Assembly: GCA_037145635.1 (NCBI GenBank)
Contig: JBBCXB010000004.1
Location: 62,001-126,000, forward strand
Direction of reading: 5' to 3'
Length of the DNA stretch: 64,000 nt
DNA from: JAATFS01 sp037145635
GTDB lineage: Bacteria; Pseudomonadota; Gammaproteobacteria; Xanthomonadales; Xanthomonadaceae
Below are positions 35,985 through 44,163 of this stretch, one piece after another (the first letter of the stretch is position 1; every line of letters starts with the position of its first letter). A program made the translations under genes and the position numbers. A model generated the notes under the pieces. The model was not told the origin of the DNA. It saw nothing but the letters and a program-made list of their open reading frames with translations, and did no database searches.

Positions 35985-36539
35985 ATGAGCAAGTACACGA
36001 TCGCGGTGCTGGTGGGCAGCCTGCGCAAGGAGTCCTACAACCTGCAGCTGGCCCGGGCGCTGGAAGCGCTGGCCGGGGAGCAGGCGCACTTCGACTACGT
36101 CGAGATCGGCGACCTGCCGCTCTACAACCAGGACCACGACGGCGATTTCCCGGCCCAGGGCACGCGCCTGAAGCAGCAGATCCGTTCCGCCGACGCGGTG
36201 CTGTTCGTCACCCCCGAGTACAACCGCTCGGTGCCGGGCGTGCTCAAGAACGCCATCGACACCGCGTCGCGCCCCTATGGCGACAGCGCCTTCGCAGGCA
36301 AGCCGGCAGCGGTGCTGGGCGTCTCGGTCGGGGCCATCGGCACCGCGGTGGCGCAGCAGCACCTGCGCAACGTGCTGGCCTACCTGGACATGCACGTGCT
36401 CGGCCAGCCGGAGGTGTTCCTGCAGTACAAGGAAGGCCTGTTCGGCGCCGACGGCAGCGTCGCCAACGCCGACAGCCGCAAGTTCCTGCAGGGCTTCGTC
36501 GACCGCTTCCTGGCCTGGATCGCGCACCACCGGGCCTGA
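35985..36539 (+). CDS. NADPH-dependent FMN reductase (ChrR/azoreductase type)
   Basis: 184 residues, flavodoxin-like fold. The phosphate loop is VGSLRKESYNLQLARAL, and the flavin-binding segment is VTPEYNRSVPGVLKNAIDT, both typical of NADPH:FMN reductases that also reduce quinones and chromate. It works in the cytoplasm as a two-electron quinone or flavin reductase. ATG 35985; the 200 bases upstream contain the three-stem element and little else. No operon partner. Confidence 0.92.
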   Translation: MSKYTIAVLVGSLRKESYNLQLARALEALAGEQAHFDYVEIGDLPLYNQDHDGDFPAQGTRLKQQIRSADAVLFVTPEYNRSVPGVLKNAIDTASRPYGDSAFAGKPAAVLGVSVGAIGTAVAQQHLRNVLAYLDMHVLGQPEVFLQYKEGLFGADGSVANADSRKFLQGFVDRFLAWIAHHRA

Positions 36540-36559
36540 TCGGCCGGTGCCGCATCTGC

Positions 36560-36565
36560 GATAAT
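36560..36565 (+). promoter_or_regulatory. -10-like GATAAT upstream of dnaB
   Basis: GATAAT, close to the TATAAT consensus, lies 174 bases before the dnaB ATG. With no matched -35 element, this is weak evidence. Confidence 0.25.
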
Positions 36566-36643
36566 GCCGGGTCGGCGCCCCCGTTGCGGCGGGGGCGCCC
36601 GTCTCGTTCAGCGAGATTCCCGGGGTGCATGCTTGTGCACCGG

Positions 36644-36652
36644 TTATCCACA
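36644..36652 (+). promoter_or_regulatory. Consensus DnaA box in the dnaB leader region
   Basis: TTATCCACA matches the DnaA-box consensus at all nine positions. It lies 87 bases upstream of the dnaB start. Two short TGTGCACCG copies flank it (near 36635 and 36670). A single box suits DnaA-linked control of dnaB rather than a replication origin. Confidence 0.6.
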
Positions 36653-36738
36653 GCTTGTTCCGTCGCCTGTGCACCGCCGGGCCGACTAGCATGAGCGCAG
36701 TTCAAGGCGGCCTCGCGGCCGCAGGAGTTGTCCGTCCC

Positions 36739-38169
36739 ATGTCCGCCCGTCCCGGCTTCCGTTCCAACCGCCATCGCAACCGCGACGACGACGACTACGA
36801 GCGCAGCGAGCCGCGTATCGACCAGCTGCGCGTGCCGCCGCATTCGGTGGAAGCCGAGCAGGCCGTGCTCGGCGGCCTGATGCTGGCGCCCGACGCGTTC
36901 GACCGGGTCAACGACCAGCTCACCGAGAACGACTTCTACCGGCGCGACCACCGCCTGATCTACCGCGCGATCCGCGAGCTGGCCGAGAAGGACCGCCCGT
37001 TCGATGCGGTGACGCTGGGCGAGTGGTTCGAGTCGCAGGGCAAGCTGGAGCAGGTCGGCGACGGCGCCTACCTGATCGAGCTGGCCAGCACCACGCCGTC
37101 CGCCGCCAACATCGCCGCCTACGCGGAGATCGTGCGCGACAAGGCGGTGCTGCGGCAGCTGATCGAGGTCGGCACCAACATCGTCAACGACGGCTTCCAG
37201 CCGGAAGGGCGCGAGAGCACCGAGCTGCTCGCCACCGCCGAGAAGGCGGTGTTCAAGATCGCCGAGGCCGGCGCACGCGGGCGCACCGACTTCGTGGCGA
37301 TGCCCGGAGCGCTAAAGGACGCCTTCGAGGAGCTGCGCAACCGCTTCGAGAACGGCGGCAACATCACCGGCCTGCCGACCGGCTACAACGACTTCGATGC
37401 GATGACCGCCGGCCTGCAGCCGACCGACCTGATCATCCTGGCCGCACGCCCGGCGATGGGCAAGACCACCTTCGCGCTGAACATCGCCGAGTACGCCGCG
37501 ATCAAGTCGCGCAAGGGCGTGGCGGTGTTCTCGATGGAAATGTCGGCCTCGCAGCTGGCGATGCGCCTGATCTCGTCCAATGGCCGCATCAATGCCCAGC
37601 GCCTGCGTACCGGCCAGCTGGAGGACGAGGACTGGGCGCGCGTCACCGGCGCGATCAAGATGCTCAAGGAGACCAAGATCTTCATCGACGACACCCCGGG
37701 CGTGTCGCCGGAGGTGCTGCGCTCCAAGTGCCGGCGCCTGAAGCGCGAGCACGACCTGGGTCTGATCGTCATCGACTACCTGCAGCTGATGTCGGTGCCG
37801 GGCAACAGCGAGAACCGCGCCACCGAGATCTCGGAGATCTCGCGCTCGCTCAAGGGCCTGGCCAAGGAACTGAACGTGCCGGTGATCGCGCTGTCGCAGC
37901 TCAACCGATCGCTGGAGACGCGTACCGACAAGCGCCCGGTGATGGCCGACCTGCGCGAATCGGGCGCCATCGAGCAGGACGCGGACATGATCGTGTTCAT
38001 CTACCGCGACGACTACTACAACAAGGAAAATTCACCCGACAAGGGCCTGGCCGAGATCATCATCGGCAAGCACCGCGGCGGCCCGACCGGCTCGTGCAAG
38101 CTCAAGTTCTTCGGCGAATACACCCGCTTCGACAACCTGGCACACGATTCGGTGGGCAGTTTCGAATAG
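36739..38169 (+). CDS. dnaB: Replicative DNA helicase DnaB
   Basis: 476 residues. N-terminal domain (about 25-150: PPHSVEAEQAVLGGLML, ENDFYRRDHRLIYRAI) binds primase and loader, then a linker and the RecA-like motor. Walker A is ARPAMGKTTFALN, Walker B region is LIVIDYLQLM, and the Arg-finger region LSQLNRSLETR follows. Hexamer unwinds DNA at the replication fork. ATG 36739 gives the usual charged, Arg-rich N-terminus (RNRDDDDYERSEPRI). A DnaA box lies upstream. No DnaC loader gene is nearby. Confidence 0.96.
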   Translation: MSARPGFRSNRHRNRDDDDYERSEPRIDQLRVPPHSVEAEQAVLGGLMLAPDAFDRVNDQLTENDFYRRDHRLIYRAIRELAEKDRPFDAVTLGEWFESQGKLEQVGDGAYLIELASTTPSAANIAAYAEIVRDKAVLRQLIEVGTNIVNDGFQPEGRESTELLATAEKAVFKIAEAGARGRTDFVAMPGALKDAFEELRNRFENGGNITGLPTGYNDFDAMTAGLQPTDLIILAARPAMGKTTFALNIAEYAAIKSRKGVAVFSMEMSASQLAMRLISSNGRINAQRLRTGQLEDEDWARVTGAIKMLKETKIFIDDTPGVSPEVLRSKCRRLKREHDLGLIVIDYLQLMSVPGNSENRATEISEISRSLKGLAKELNVPVIALSQLNRSLETRTDKRPVMADLRESGAIEQDADMIVFIYRDDYYNKENSPDKGLAEIIIGKHRGGPTGSCKLKFFGEYTRFDNLAHDSVGSFE

Positions 38170-38292
38170 CGCCGCGGCGTTTGGGCCCGGCCGCCGTGAC
38201 GCTGCGCGCAGCCGCCCGCCCACGCACCGCCCGCCCACGCACCGTGCGCCCGCGCCTTGCCGGCGCACCCCCCCCCTTCGCCAGGAGCTCGC

Positions 38293-39714
38293 ATGAGTGT
38301 CGCCCTTGTCTGGTTCCGCCGCGACCTGCGGCTGGACGATAACCCAGCGCTGCAGGCCGCGCTCGAGGCCGGCCACCTGCCGGTGCCGGTGTACGTGCAT
38401 GCGCCGGACGAGGAGGGCGCGTGGGCGCCGGGAGCCGCTTCCGACGCCTGGCGCCATCGCTCGCTGGAGGCGCTGCAGGGCGCGCTGGAGGCACGCGGCT
38501 CGCGCCTGATCGTGCGCCGCGGCCCCAGCCAGGCGACGCTGCAACGGCTCGTCGCCGAGACCGGGGCGGTGGCGGTGTACTGGAACCGGCGCTACGAACC
38601 GGCCACGCAGCCGCGCGATGCCGCGGTCAAAAGCGCGCTGCGCGCGCAGGGCGTGGAGGCGGAGAGCTTCAACGGCGCGCTGCTGTTCGAGCCCTGGACG
38701 CTGGCCACGCAGCAGGGCGCGCCGTACCGGGTGTTCACCCCGTTCTGGCGCAACGCGCTCTCGCACTGGAATCCGCCGGCCGTCGTGCTCGCGCCACGGC
38801 AGCTGCCGCCGGTGCCGGACGCCGTCGCCGGCGAGACGGTCGACGCGCTGGGACTGGCGCCGGCACGCGGCTGGGACGCCGGATTCTGGGAGCACTGGCG
38901 GCCGGGCCAGGCCGGCGCGGAAGAAGCGCTCGAGGTCTTCATCGACGGCGCTCTGCACGACTACCGCCAGGGGCGCGATCGCCCGGACCGGGTCGGCACC
39001 TCGCTGCTGTCGCCGCACCTGCATTTCGGCGAGATCGCGCCCTGGCGCATCTGCGCGGCGCTGCAGAAGCACCGCAGCGCGCGCACCGAGGCCGAGATCG
39101 ACGGCTACCTCCGCCAGCTGGGGTGGCGCGAATTCGCCCACCACCTGCTGCACCATTTTCCGCAGACCAGCGACGACAACCTCAATCCGCGCTTCGACCG
39201 GTTCGCCTGGGCCACGCCGGACGAGGCCGCGCTGGAGGCGTGGAAGCGCGGCCGCACCGGCATTCCCATCGTCGATGCCGGCATGCGCCAGCTCTGGCAC
39301 ACCGGCTGGATGCACAACCGCGTGCGGATGCTGGTCGCCAGCCTGCTGTGCAAGCACCTGCGCGTGCACTGGCGCGTCGGCGCGCGCTGGTTCTGGGACA
39401 CGCTGGTGGATGCGGACCTGCCGAACAACTCGCTGGGCTGGCAGTGGGTGGCCGGCACCGGCGCGGACGCCGCGCCATACTTCCGGATCTTCAACCCGGT
39501 GACGCAGGCGCAGAAGTTCGACCCCGAGGCGCGCTACATCACGCGCTGGCTACCGGAACTGGCGCGGCTGCCGGTGAAGGAACGCTTCGCGCCCTGGCAG
39601 CACCCGGATTCGGCCGCACGCCTGGCGCCCGACTATCCGCGCCAGCCGATCGTGGATCTCGCCGAGGGACGCGAGGCCGCGCTGGCCGCGTACTCGGGGC
39701 GGCACCGGCGCTGA
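38293..39714 (+). CDS. phrB: Deoxyribodipyrimidine photolyase
   Basis: 473 residues, class I CPD photolyase. The N-terminal antenna domain (LVWFRRDLRLDDNPAL) and C-terminal FAD domain are both complete. FAD and DNA-binding blocks LGWREFAHHLLHHFP, GIPIVDAGMRQLWHTGWMHN and LPNNSLGWQWVAGTGADAAP (parts of a longer run) are conserved. It repairs cyclobutane pyrimidine dimers with blue light. CCAGGAG lies five bases upstream of ATG 38293. It follows dnaB in the same direction with a 123-base gap. Confidence 0.95.
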   Translation: MSVALVWFRRDLRLDDNPALQAALEAGHLPVPVYVHAPDEEGAWAPGAASDAWRHRSLEALQGALEARGSRLIVRRGPSQATLQRLVAETGAVAVYWNRRYEPATQPRDAAVKSALRAQGVEAESFNGALLFEPWTLATQQGAPYRVFTPFWRNALSHWNPPAVVLAPRQLPPVPDAVAGETVDALGLAPARGWDAGFWEHWRPGQAGAEEALEVFIDGALHDYRQGRDRPDRVGTSLLSPHLHFGEIAPWRICAALQKHRSARTEAEIDGYLRQLGWREFAHHLLHHFPQTSDDNLNPRFDRFAWATPDEAALEAWKRGRTGIPIVDAGMRQLWHTGWMHNRVRMLVASLLCKHLRVHWRVGARWFWDTLVDADLPNNSLGWQWVAGTGADAAPYFRIFNPVTQAQKFDPEARYITRWLPELARLPVKERFAPWQHPDSAARLAPDYPRQPIVDLAEGREAALAAYSGRHRR

Positions 39715-39852
39715 GTGCGGCGTAAGCGTTTTCCTGAATGTCCGTAGAGCGTGGGTGGGCGCACCCGCGTTTCGTCATGCGGTGATCGCGTTTGCCTGTT
39801 TATGCTCGCGTGCAACGACATGCCGACACGTGCGGCGATAAAGGAGAACAGA

Positions 39853-40575
39853 ATGATCCGAGCAGCCAGCAAATGCGTCTCCGTGGCGCTGGTCAGTGCC
39901 CTTGCGCTTTCCGCCTGCGCCACCGGCGGCTCCTATGTGCAGAGCGATCAGTACGGCAATCCGACGCAGCAGCAGAACCGGACCGGCCGCAATGCGCTGA
40001 TCGGGACCGCGGTGGGCGTGGCGGCCGGCCTGCTGACCGGCGACAGCGCCACCGAGCGCCGCCAGCACGCCATGATCGGCGCCGGCATCGGCGCGCTGAG
40101 CGGCGCGGCGGTCGGCAACTACCAGGATCGCCAGGAGCGCGCGCTGCGCGAGCGGACCGCCAACACCGGCATCGACGTGCAGCGCCAGGGCGACAACATC
40201 ACCCTGAACCTGCCCGACGGCATCACCTTCGACTTCGGTAAGTCGGCGCTGAAGCCGCAGTTCTACACCGCGCTCAACGGCGTCGCATCGACGCTGCGCG
40301 AGTACAACCAGACCATGATCGAGGTGGTCGGCCATACCGACAGCATCGGCAGCGACGCGGTCAACCAGCGGCTGTCGGAGGAACGTGCCGGCGCGGTCGC
40401 GCAGTACCTGTCGGCGCAGGGCGTGCAGCGCGAGCGCATGGAGACGCTGGGCGCAGGCAAGGCCTATCCGATCGCCGACAACACCACCGACGCCGGCCGC
40501 GCCAAGAACCGCCGCGTCGAGATCCGCCTGATCCCGCTGCGCTCGGATGGCGGCACCGGCACCGGCATGCGTTGA
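39853..40575 (+). CDS. OmpA-family lipoprotein (YiaD-like)
   Basis: 240 residues. The signal peptide ends in the lipobox LALSAC. Then comes a glycine-zipper stretch (ALIGTAVGVAAGLL ... MIGAGIGALSGAAVGNYQDRQ) and a C-terminal OmpA/MotB domain (about 110-232). The peptidoglycan-binding residues lie in VVGHTDSIGSDAVNQRLSEERA (shortened here to VGHTDSIGSDAVNQRLSEER) and the end is GRAKNRRVEIRLIPL. It probably tethers the outer membrane to peptidoglycan, as YiaD/Pal-type proteins do. AAGGAG precedes ATG 39853. A clear terminator follows at 40598. Confidence 0.92.
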   Translation: MIRAASKCVSVALVSALALSACATGGSYVQSDQYGNPTQQQNRTGRNALIGTAVGVAAGLLTGDSATERRQHAMIGAGIGALSGAAVGNYQDRQERALRERTANTGIDVQRQGDNITLNLPDGITFDFGKSALKPQFYTALNGVASTLREYNQTMIEVVGHTDSIGSDAVNQRLSEERAGAVAQYLSAQGVQRERMETLGAGKAYPIADNTTDAGRAKNRRVEIRLIPLRSDGGTGTGMR

Positions 40576-40597
40576 GCCGGCAAGCGCCACGAGTCGA

Positions 40598-40629
40598 CGA
40601 AGAAGGGCCGCTTGCGCGGCCCTTCTTCG
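40598..40629 (+). terminator. Rho-independent terminator after the OmpA-like gene
   Basis: A perfect 14-bp stem, CGAAGAAGGGCCGC paired with GCGGCCCTTCTTCG, around TTGC. It sits 23 bases after the stop codon. It can also end transcripts coming from the LysR gene side. Confidence 0.8.
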
Positions 40630-40673
40630 TTCGCATCCGTCGTCGACGCCCGGTCAGTCTCAGATGCCATCCG

Positions 40674-40708
40674 ATTCCCGATTCCCTAATCCCTAATCCC
40701 TAATCCCT
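40674..40708. repeat. Tandem heptamer repeat AATCCCT-type
   Basis: ATTCCCG, ATTCCCT and three copies of AATCCCT follow one another between the OmpA-like gene and the LysR gene. This is the same class of short intergenic repeat as at 2003-2030. Confidence 0.65.
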
Positions 40709-40711
40709 GCC

Positions 40712-41734
40712 TCACCCCGCCACCGTCTCCAGGATGCGCTTGCCCTCGGCCTGCATCGCCTCGCCGTCTGCATCGGTACGCGCCTTGTGCGCGGCGATCT
40801 TGGCGGCCGGACACTGCGCCATCATGTAGTCGGCGTCGAAATTGAGGCGCTCGACCAGGAAGTCGACGAAGGCCCGCACCTTGGGCGACACCAGCCGGCC
40901 TCCGGCGAACACCGCGTTGAAGTCCACCTCCGGACCGGTCCAGCCGGCGAGCACGCGCCGCACCATGCCGGACTGCACGAACGGCTTGGCCATCACGTCG
41001 CCGGTCAGCAGCAGGCCTTCGCCGCACAGCATCCCGCCGTTGAGCGCGGCCGGGTCGTTGGCCACCATCAGCGGGTTGACCGGGAACTCGCGGATCTCGC
41101 TGCCGTCGCTGAGCGACCAGAAGAAGCGGTTGTTGTGGACGTTGCGGTTCTTGCGCAGCGCCAGGGTGCGGTGGAACTGCAGCTCGTCCGGATGCAGCGG
41201 CTCGCCATAGCGCTCGATGTACCCGGGGCTGGCGAACACCTGCGTGCGCAGGCTGCCGAGCTTGCGCGCGACCAGATTGGAGTCGGGCAGGGCACCCACG
41301 CGCAGGGCGAGGTCGGCCTCGCCGCCGATCAGGTCGAGCTTCTCGTTGCCCAGGTGCATGTCGACCTGGATCTCGGGGTACTGCGCGTGGAATTCGCCCA
41401 GCAGCGGCGCGATCCAGGTGATACCGAGCGAGTAGGGCACGGTGAAGCGCAGCCAGCCGCGCGGACCGGATTGCAGCTGGCCCACCGCGCTCTCGGCCTC
41501 GTCGAGTTCGCGCGCGATGCGCTGGCAATGCTCGTGGTAGACCGCGCCGGCCTCGGTCAGCCCGATGCGGCGCGTGGTCCGGTGCAGCAGCCGCGCGCCC
41601 AGGCGCGTTTCCAGTTCCTGCACCTTGCGGCTGACGGTGGTCTTGGGCAGGCCGAGCACGTTGGCGGCGGCGATGAAGCTGCCCTGCTCGACCACCTTGA
41701 CGAAGATCAGGGTGTCGTTGAGATCGTGGGTCAT
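40712..41734 (-). CDS. LysR-family regulator, SmeRv-like
   Basis: 340 residues. N-terminal winged helix (FVKVVEQGSFIAAANVLGLP, KTTVSRKVQELETRLGARLL) and a two-lobe effector domain (about 95-305). A roughly 35-residue Ala/Glu-rich tail extends beyond normal LysR length. It is divergent from an SDR/RND efflux operon whose gene order matches smeU1-V-W-U2-X of S. maltophilia, where SmeRv occupies this same place. By that analogy it controls the operon and itself through the 351-base shared region. The symbol is not certain from sequence alone. Confidence 0.85.
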   Translation of the reverse strand: MTHDLNDTLIFVKVVEQGSFIAAANVLGLPKTTVSRKVQELETRLGARLLHRTTRRIGLTEAGAVYHEHCQRIARELDEAESAVGQLQSGPRGWLRFTVPYSLGITWIAPLLGEFHAQYPEIQVDMHLGNEKLDLIGGEADLALRVGALPDSNLVARKLGSLRTQVFASPGYIERYGEPLHPDELQFHRTLALRKNRNVHNNRFFWSLSDGSEIREFPVNPLMVANDPAALNGGMLCGEGLLLTGDVMAKPFVQSGMVRRVLAGWTGPEVDFNAVFAGGRLVSPKVRAFVDFLVERLNFDADYMMAQCPAAKIAAHKARTDADGEAMQAEGKRILETVAG

Positions 41735-42085
41735 GCGAGGCCTCGGAAGGGGAGAGGGAGGATTGGACCGTCTGCGGGACGATTATTCCCCTAAATCCGG
41801 ACTAATCAAGTGCGGCTTTGCGGCCTAACGTGTGCAGCATCTTCTCAGCAGAGCCGCCGCCATGTGGTTGCGCAAATTCATCGGCCTGGCGCCGAACCGT
41901 AAGCAAAGCCTGGAAACCGCGTTCGATCCGGCGGATTTTTCGCGGAAAAACGCTTCTTCCCGGACGCTTCGCGAGTTTGCGGCATCGCCCCGGCGGCAGG
42001 CCGGCGGCGGCGTCCGGGCCGCTGCGCGACATGTGTCGCCGGGTGTCGGGCGCGGAATTGTCCCGTTGGCGGGAGTAAAAGTCCC
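41735..42085. promoter_or_regulatory. Divergent control region between the LysR gene and the RND operon
   Basis: 351 bases with no supported gene. An AT-rich patch near 41781-41807 contains the inverted repeat GATTA-N17-TAATC, a plausible LysR-type binding half-site pair, and TTATTCCCCTAA inside it. The 5' untranslated region of the operon would be up to about 250 bases. A small ORF at 41832-42089 is not supported by protein content. Confidence 0.4.
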
Positions 42086-42859
42086 ATGAACGGGACGCTG
42101 CAGCCGGAGGTCCTGGTGCTGGGCGGCACCGGCACCGTGGGCGGCGGCGTGGTCGCGGCGCTGCTCGAGGCGGGCAGCCCGGTGCTGGCGGCGGGGCGCG
42201 ACGACGCCCGCCTACAGGCGCTGCGGGCGCGCTTCGCCGACGAGCCGGCGCTGGAGACCCTGCAGGGTTCGGTGGCCGACGATGCCGCCGCCGCCGCGCT
42301 CGCGGCGCGGGTCGCGCAGCGCCCGCGGCCCCTGGCGGCGGTGATCGCCAGCCTCGGCAGCCCGTTGAAGGCCGGACGGCTGCTGGACCGGCCCGCCTCG
42401 GCGCTGCGCCGGCGGCTGCAGACCGACCTGCTGCCGCATCTGGCCGCGGCCCGCCACCTGCTGCCGCTGCTGGCCGAGCACGACACCGGCGGCCGCTATG
42501 TGCTGGTCGGCGGCCCGTGCGGGTCGCGGCCCTGGTGCGCCCACGGCGACAGCTCGGTGGCCGCGGCGGCCACCCGCATGCTGGCGCAGGTGCTGCACGA
42601 GGAGGCGCAGCCGCTCGGCGTGCGCGTCCAGCTGCTGTCGGTGGAGCACCCGGTCCGCGTCCCCGGCCGCGCCCGCGAGGCCTGCCCGGAATGGATCGGC
42701 GCGCTGGACGTCGGCCGCGCGGCGGTCGCGTTGCTGGCAGGCCGGGGCACGCCGGGCCAGATCGTGGTCAGCGCCACCCGGCAGGTGCCCGCACCGCCGC
42801 TTCCCGGCCTGTTGACCGGTTTCCGTCTTCCCCTGTTCAACCAAGAGGTTTCCCCATGA
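42086..42859 (+). CDS. SDR-family protein, SmeU1-like
   Basis: 257 residues. The Rossmann nucleotide motif is VLGGTGTVGGGVVAALLEAG, and AGRDDARLQALRARF follows as in classical SDRs. The usual catalytic YxxxK is not visible: the matching stretch reads AHGDSSVAAAATRML. It may therefore be a non-catalytic or altered SDR. In the smeVWX operon the first gene, smeU1, also encodes an SDR whose role in efflux is unclear. Its stop overlaps the next gene's ATG (ATGA). First gene of the operon. Confidence 0.82.
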   Translation: MNGTLQPEVLVLGGTGTVGGGVVAALLEAGSPVLAAGRDDARLQALRARFADEPALETLQGSVADDAAAAALAARVAQRPRPLAAVIASLGSPLKAGRLLDRPASALRRRLQTDLLPHLAAARHLLPLLAEHDTGGRYVLVGGPCGSRPWCAHGDSSVAAAATRMLAQVLHEEAQPLGVRVQLLSVEHPVRVPGRAREACPEWIGALDVGRAAVALLAGRGTPGQIVVSATRQVPAPPLPGLLTGFRLPLFNQEVSP

Positions 42860-44043
42860 CCGCGAACGCCACCCCGTTCCGATTCCCCTATCGCACCGTG
42901 CTGGCCGCGGCCGTGTTCGCGGCCGTGCTGGCCGGTTGCGGCAGCCAGGCCGCCGAGAACGCACCGCCGCCGCCGTCCGTCAGCGCCGCACCGGTGCTGG
43001 TCAAGCCGATCAGCCAGTGGGACGCCTTCAGCGGCCGCGTCGAGGCGGTCGAGAGCGTCGAGCTGCGCCCGCGCGTCTCCGGCTACATCGACAAGGTCAA
43101 CTACGCCGAGGGCCAGGAGGTGAAGAAGGGCGATGTGCTCTTCACCATCGACGACCGCAGCTACCGCGCCGAGCTGGCGCGCGCCAACGCCGATCTCGCA
43201 CGCGCCCGCAGCCAGGCCGAGCTGTCGCGCGGCGAGGCGGCGCGCGCGCGCAAGCTGTCCGAGCAGCAGGCCATCGCCACCGAGACCTGGGAGCAGCGCC
43301 GCGCCGCGGCCGACCAGGCCCAGGCCGAGCTGCAGGCGGCGCAGGCGGCGGTCGATACCGCGCGCCTCAACCTGGACTGGACCCGGGTGCGCGCGCCGAT
43401 CGACGGCCGCGCCGGCCGTGCGATGGCCACCGCCGGCAACCTGGTCACCGCCGGCGACAGCGCCAGCGTGCTGACCACCCTGGTCTCGCTGGACCGGGTG
43501 TTCGTTTACTTCGACGCCGACGAGGGCACGTTCCTGCGCTATGCGCAGATGACCCGCGACGGCGAGCGCCCGAGCGAGCGCGACGGCGGGCTGCCGGTGC
43601 GCGTGGGCCTGGTCGGCGAGGACGGCTACCCGCATGCGGGCAAGGTCGACTTCCTCGACAACCAGGTCGCGCGCAGTACCGGCACCATCCGCGTGCGCGC
43701 CGTGTTCGACAACGCCGAACGCCGCTTCACGCCCGGCCTGTTCGCGCGCGTGCAGCTGCTCGGCAGCGGCGAGTTCAAGGCGATGCTGGTGGACGAGAAG
43801 GCGGTGCTGACCGACCAGGACCGCAAGTACGTCTACGTCGTCGACAAGCAGGGCAAGGCGCAGCGCCGCGACGTGCAGCTCGGTCGCAGCGCCGAGGGCC
43901 TGCGCATCGTGCGCCAGGGGCTGGCCGCCGGCGACCGGGTGATCGTCGACGGGGTGCAGAAGGTGTTCATGCCGGGCATGCCGGTGGACGCCAAGCCGGT
44001 GGCGATGGCGCCGGCGGCGGAGCGCAAGACCGCACTGAACTGA
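42856..44043 (+). CDS. RND efflux membrane fusion protein, SmeV/MexE-like
   Basis: 395 residues. Signal peptide with lipobox AAVLAGC, so a periplasmic lipoprotein. Order: lipoyl/barrel part with RPRVSGYIDKVNYAEGQEVK and DVLFTIDDRSYRAE, helical hairpin (about 100-165), second lipoyl half DWTRVRAPIDGRAGRAMA, beta-barrel and membrane-proximal domain ending GMPVDAKPVAMA. It links the inner-membrane pump and outer-membrane channel. It overlaps the SDR gene by four bases. The pump gene starts 120 bases downstream. Confidence 0.93.
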   Translation: MTANATPFRFPYRTVLAAAVFAAVLAGCGSQAAENAPPPPSVSAAPVLVKPISQWDAFSGRVEAVESVELRPRVSGYIDKVNYAEGQEVKKGDVLFTIDDRSYRAELARANADLARARSQAELSRGEAARARKLSEQQAIATETWEQRRAAADQAQAELQAAQAAVDTARLNLDWTRVRAPIDGRAGRAMATAGNLVTAGDSASVLTTLVSLDRVFVYFDADEGTFLRYAQMTRDGERPSERDGGLPVRVGLVGEDGYPHAGKVDFLDNQVARSTGTIRVRAVFDNAERRFTPGLFARVQLLGSGEFKAMLVDEKAVLTDQDRKYVYVVDKQGKAQRRDVQLGRSAEGLRIVRQGLAAGDRVIVDGVQKVFMPGMPVDAKPVAMAPAAERKTALN

Positions 44044-44163
44044 CGCGCCCGCCCGCGCCGCGATGCCCCAGCGTCGGCCTCCCCGCAGGAAGCCGGCGAC
44101 GGGCCGGCCTTGCCCGACGCCCGGGCGCGCCGGCCCCCGTGACCTCTTCAAGGATTCCTCCCT

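Noticed and set aside
36600..36738. Replication origin near dnaB
   Set aside because: Only one exact DnaA box, no AT-rich unwinding element, and no dnaA, dnaN or gyrB genes nearby.
41832..42089. Small ORF between the LysR gene and the efflux operon
   Set aside because: Translation is Arg/Ala-rich with no family features and overlaps the start of the first SDR gene. The stretch is better explained as a leader and promoter region.
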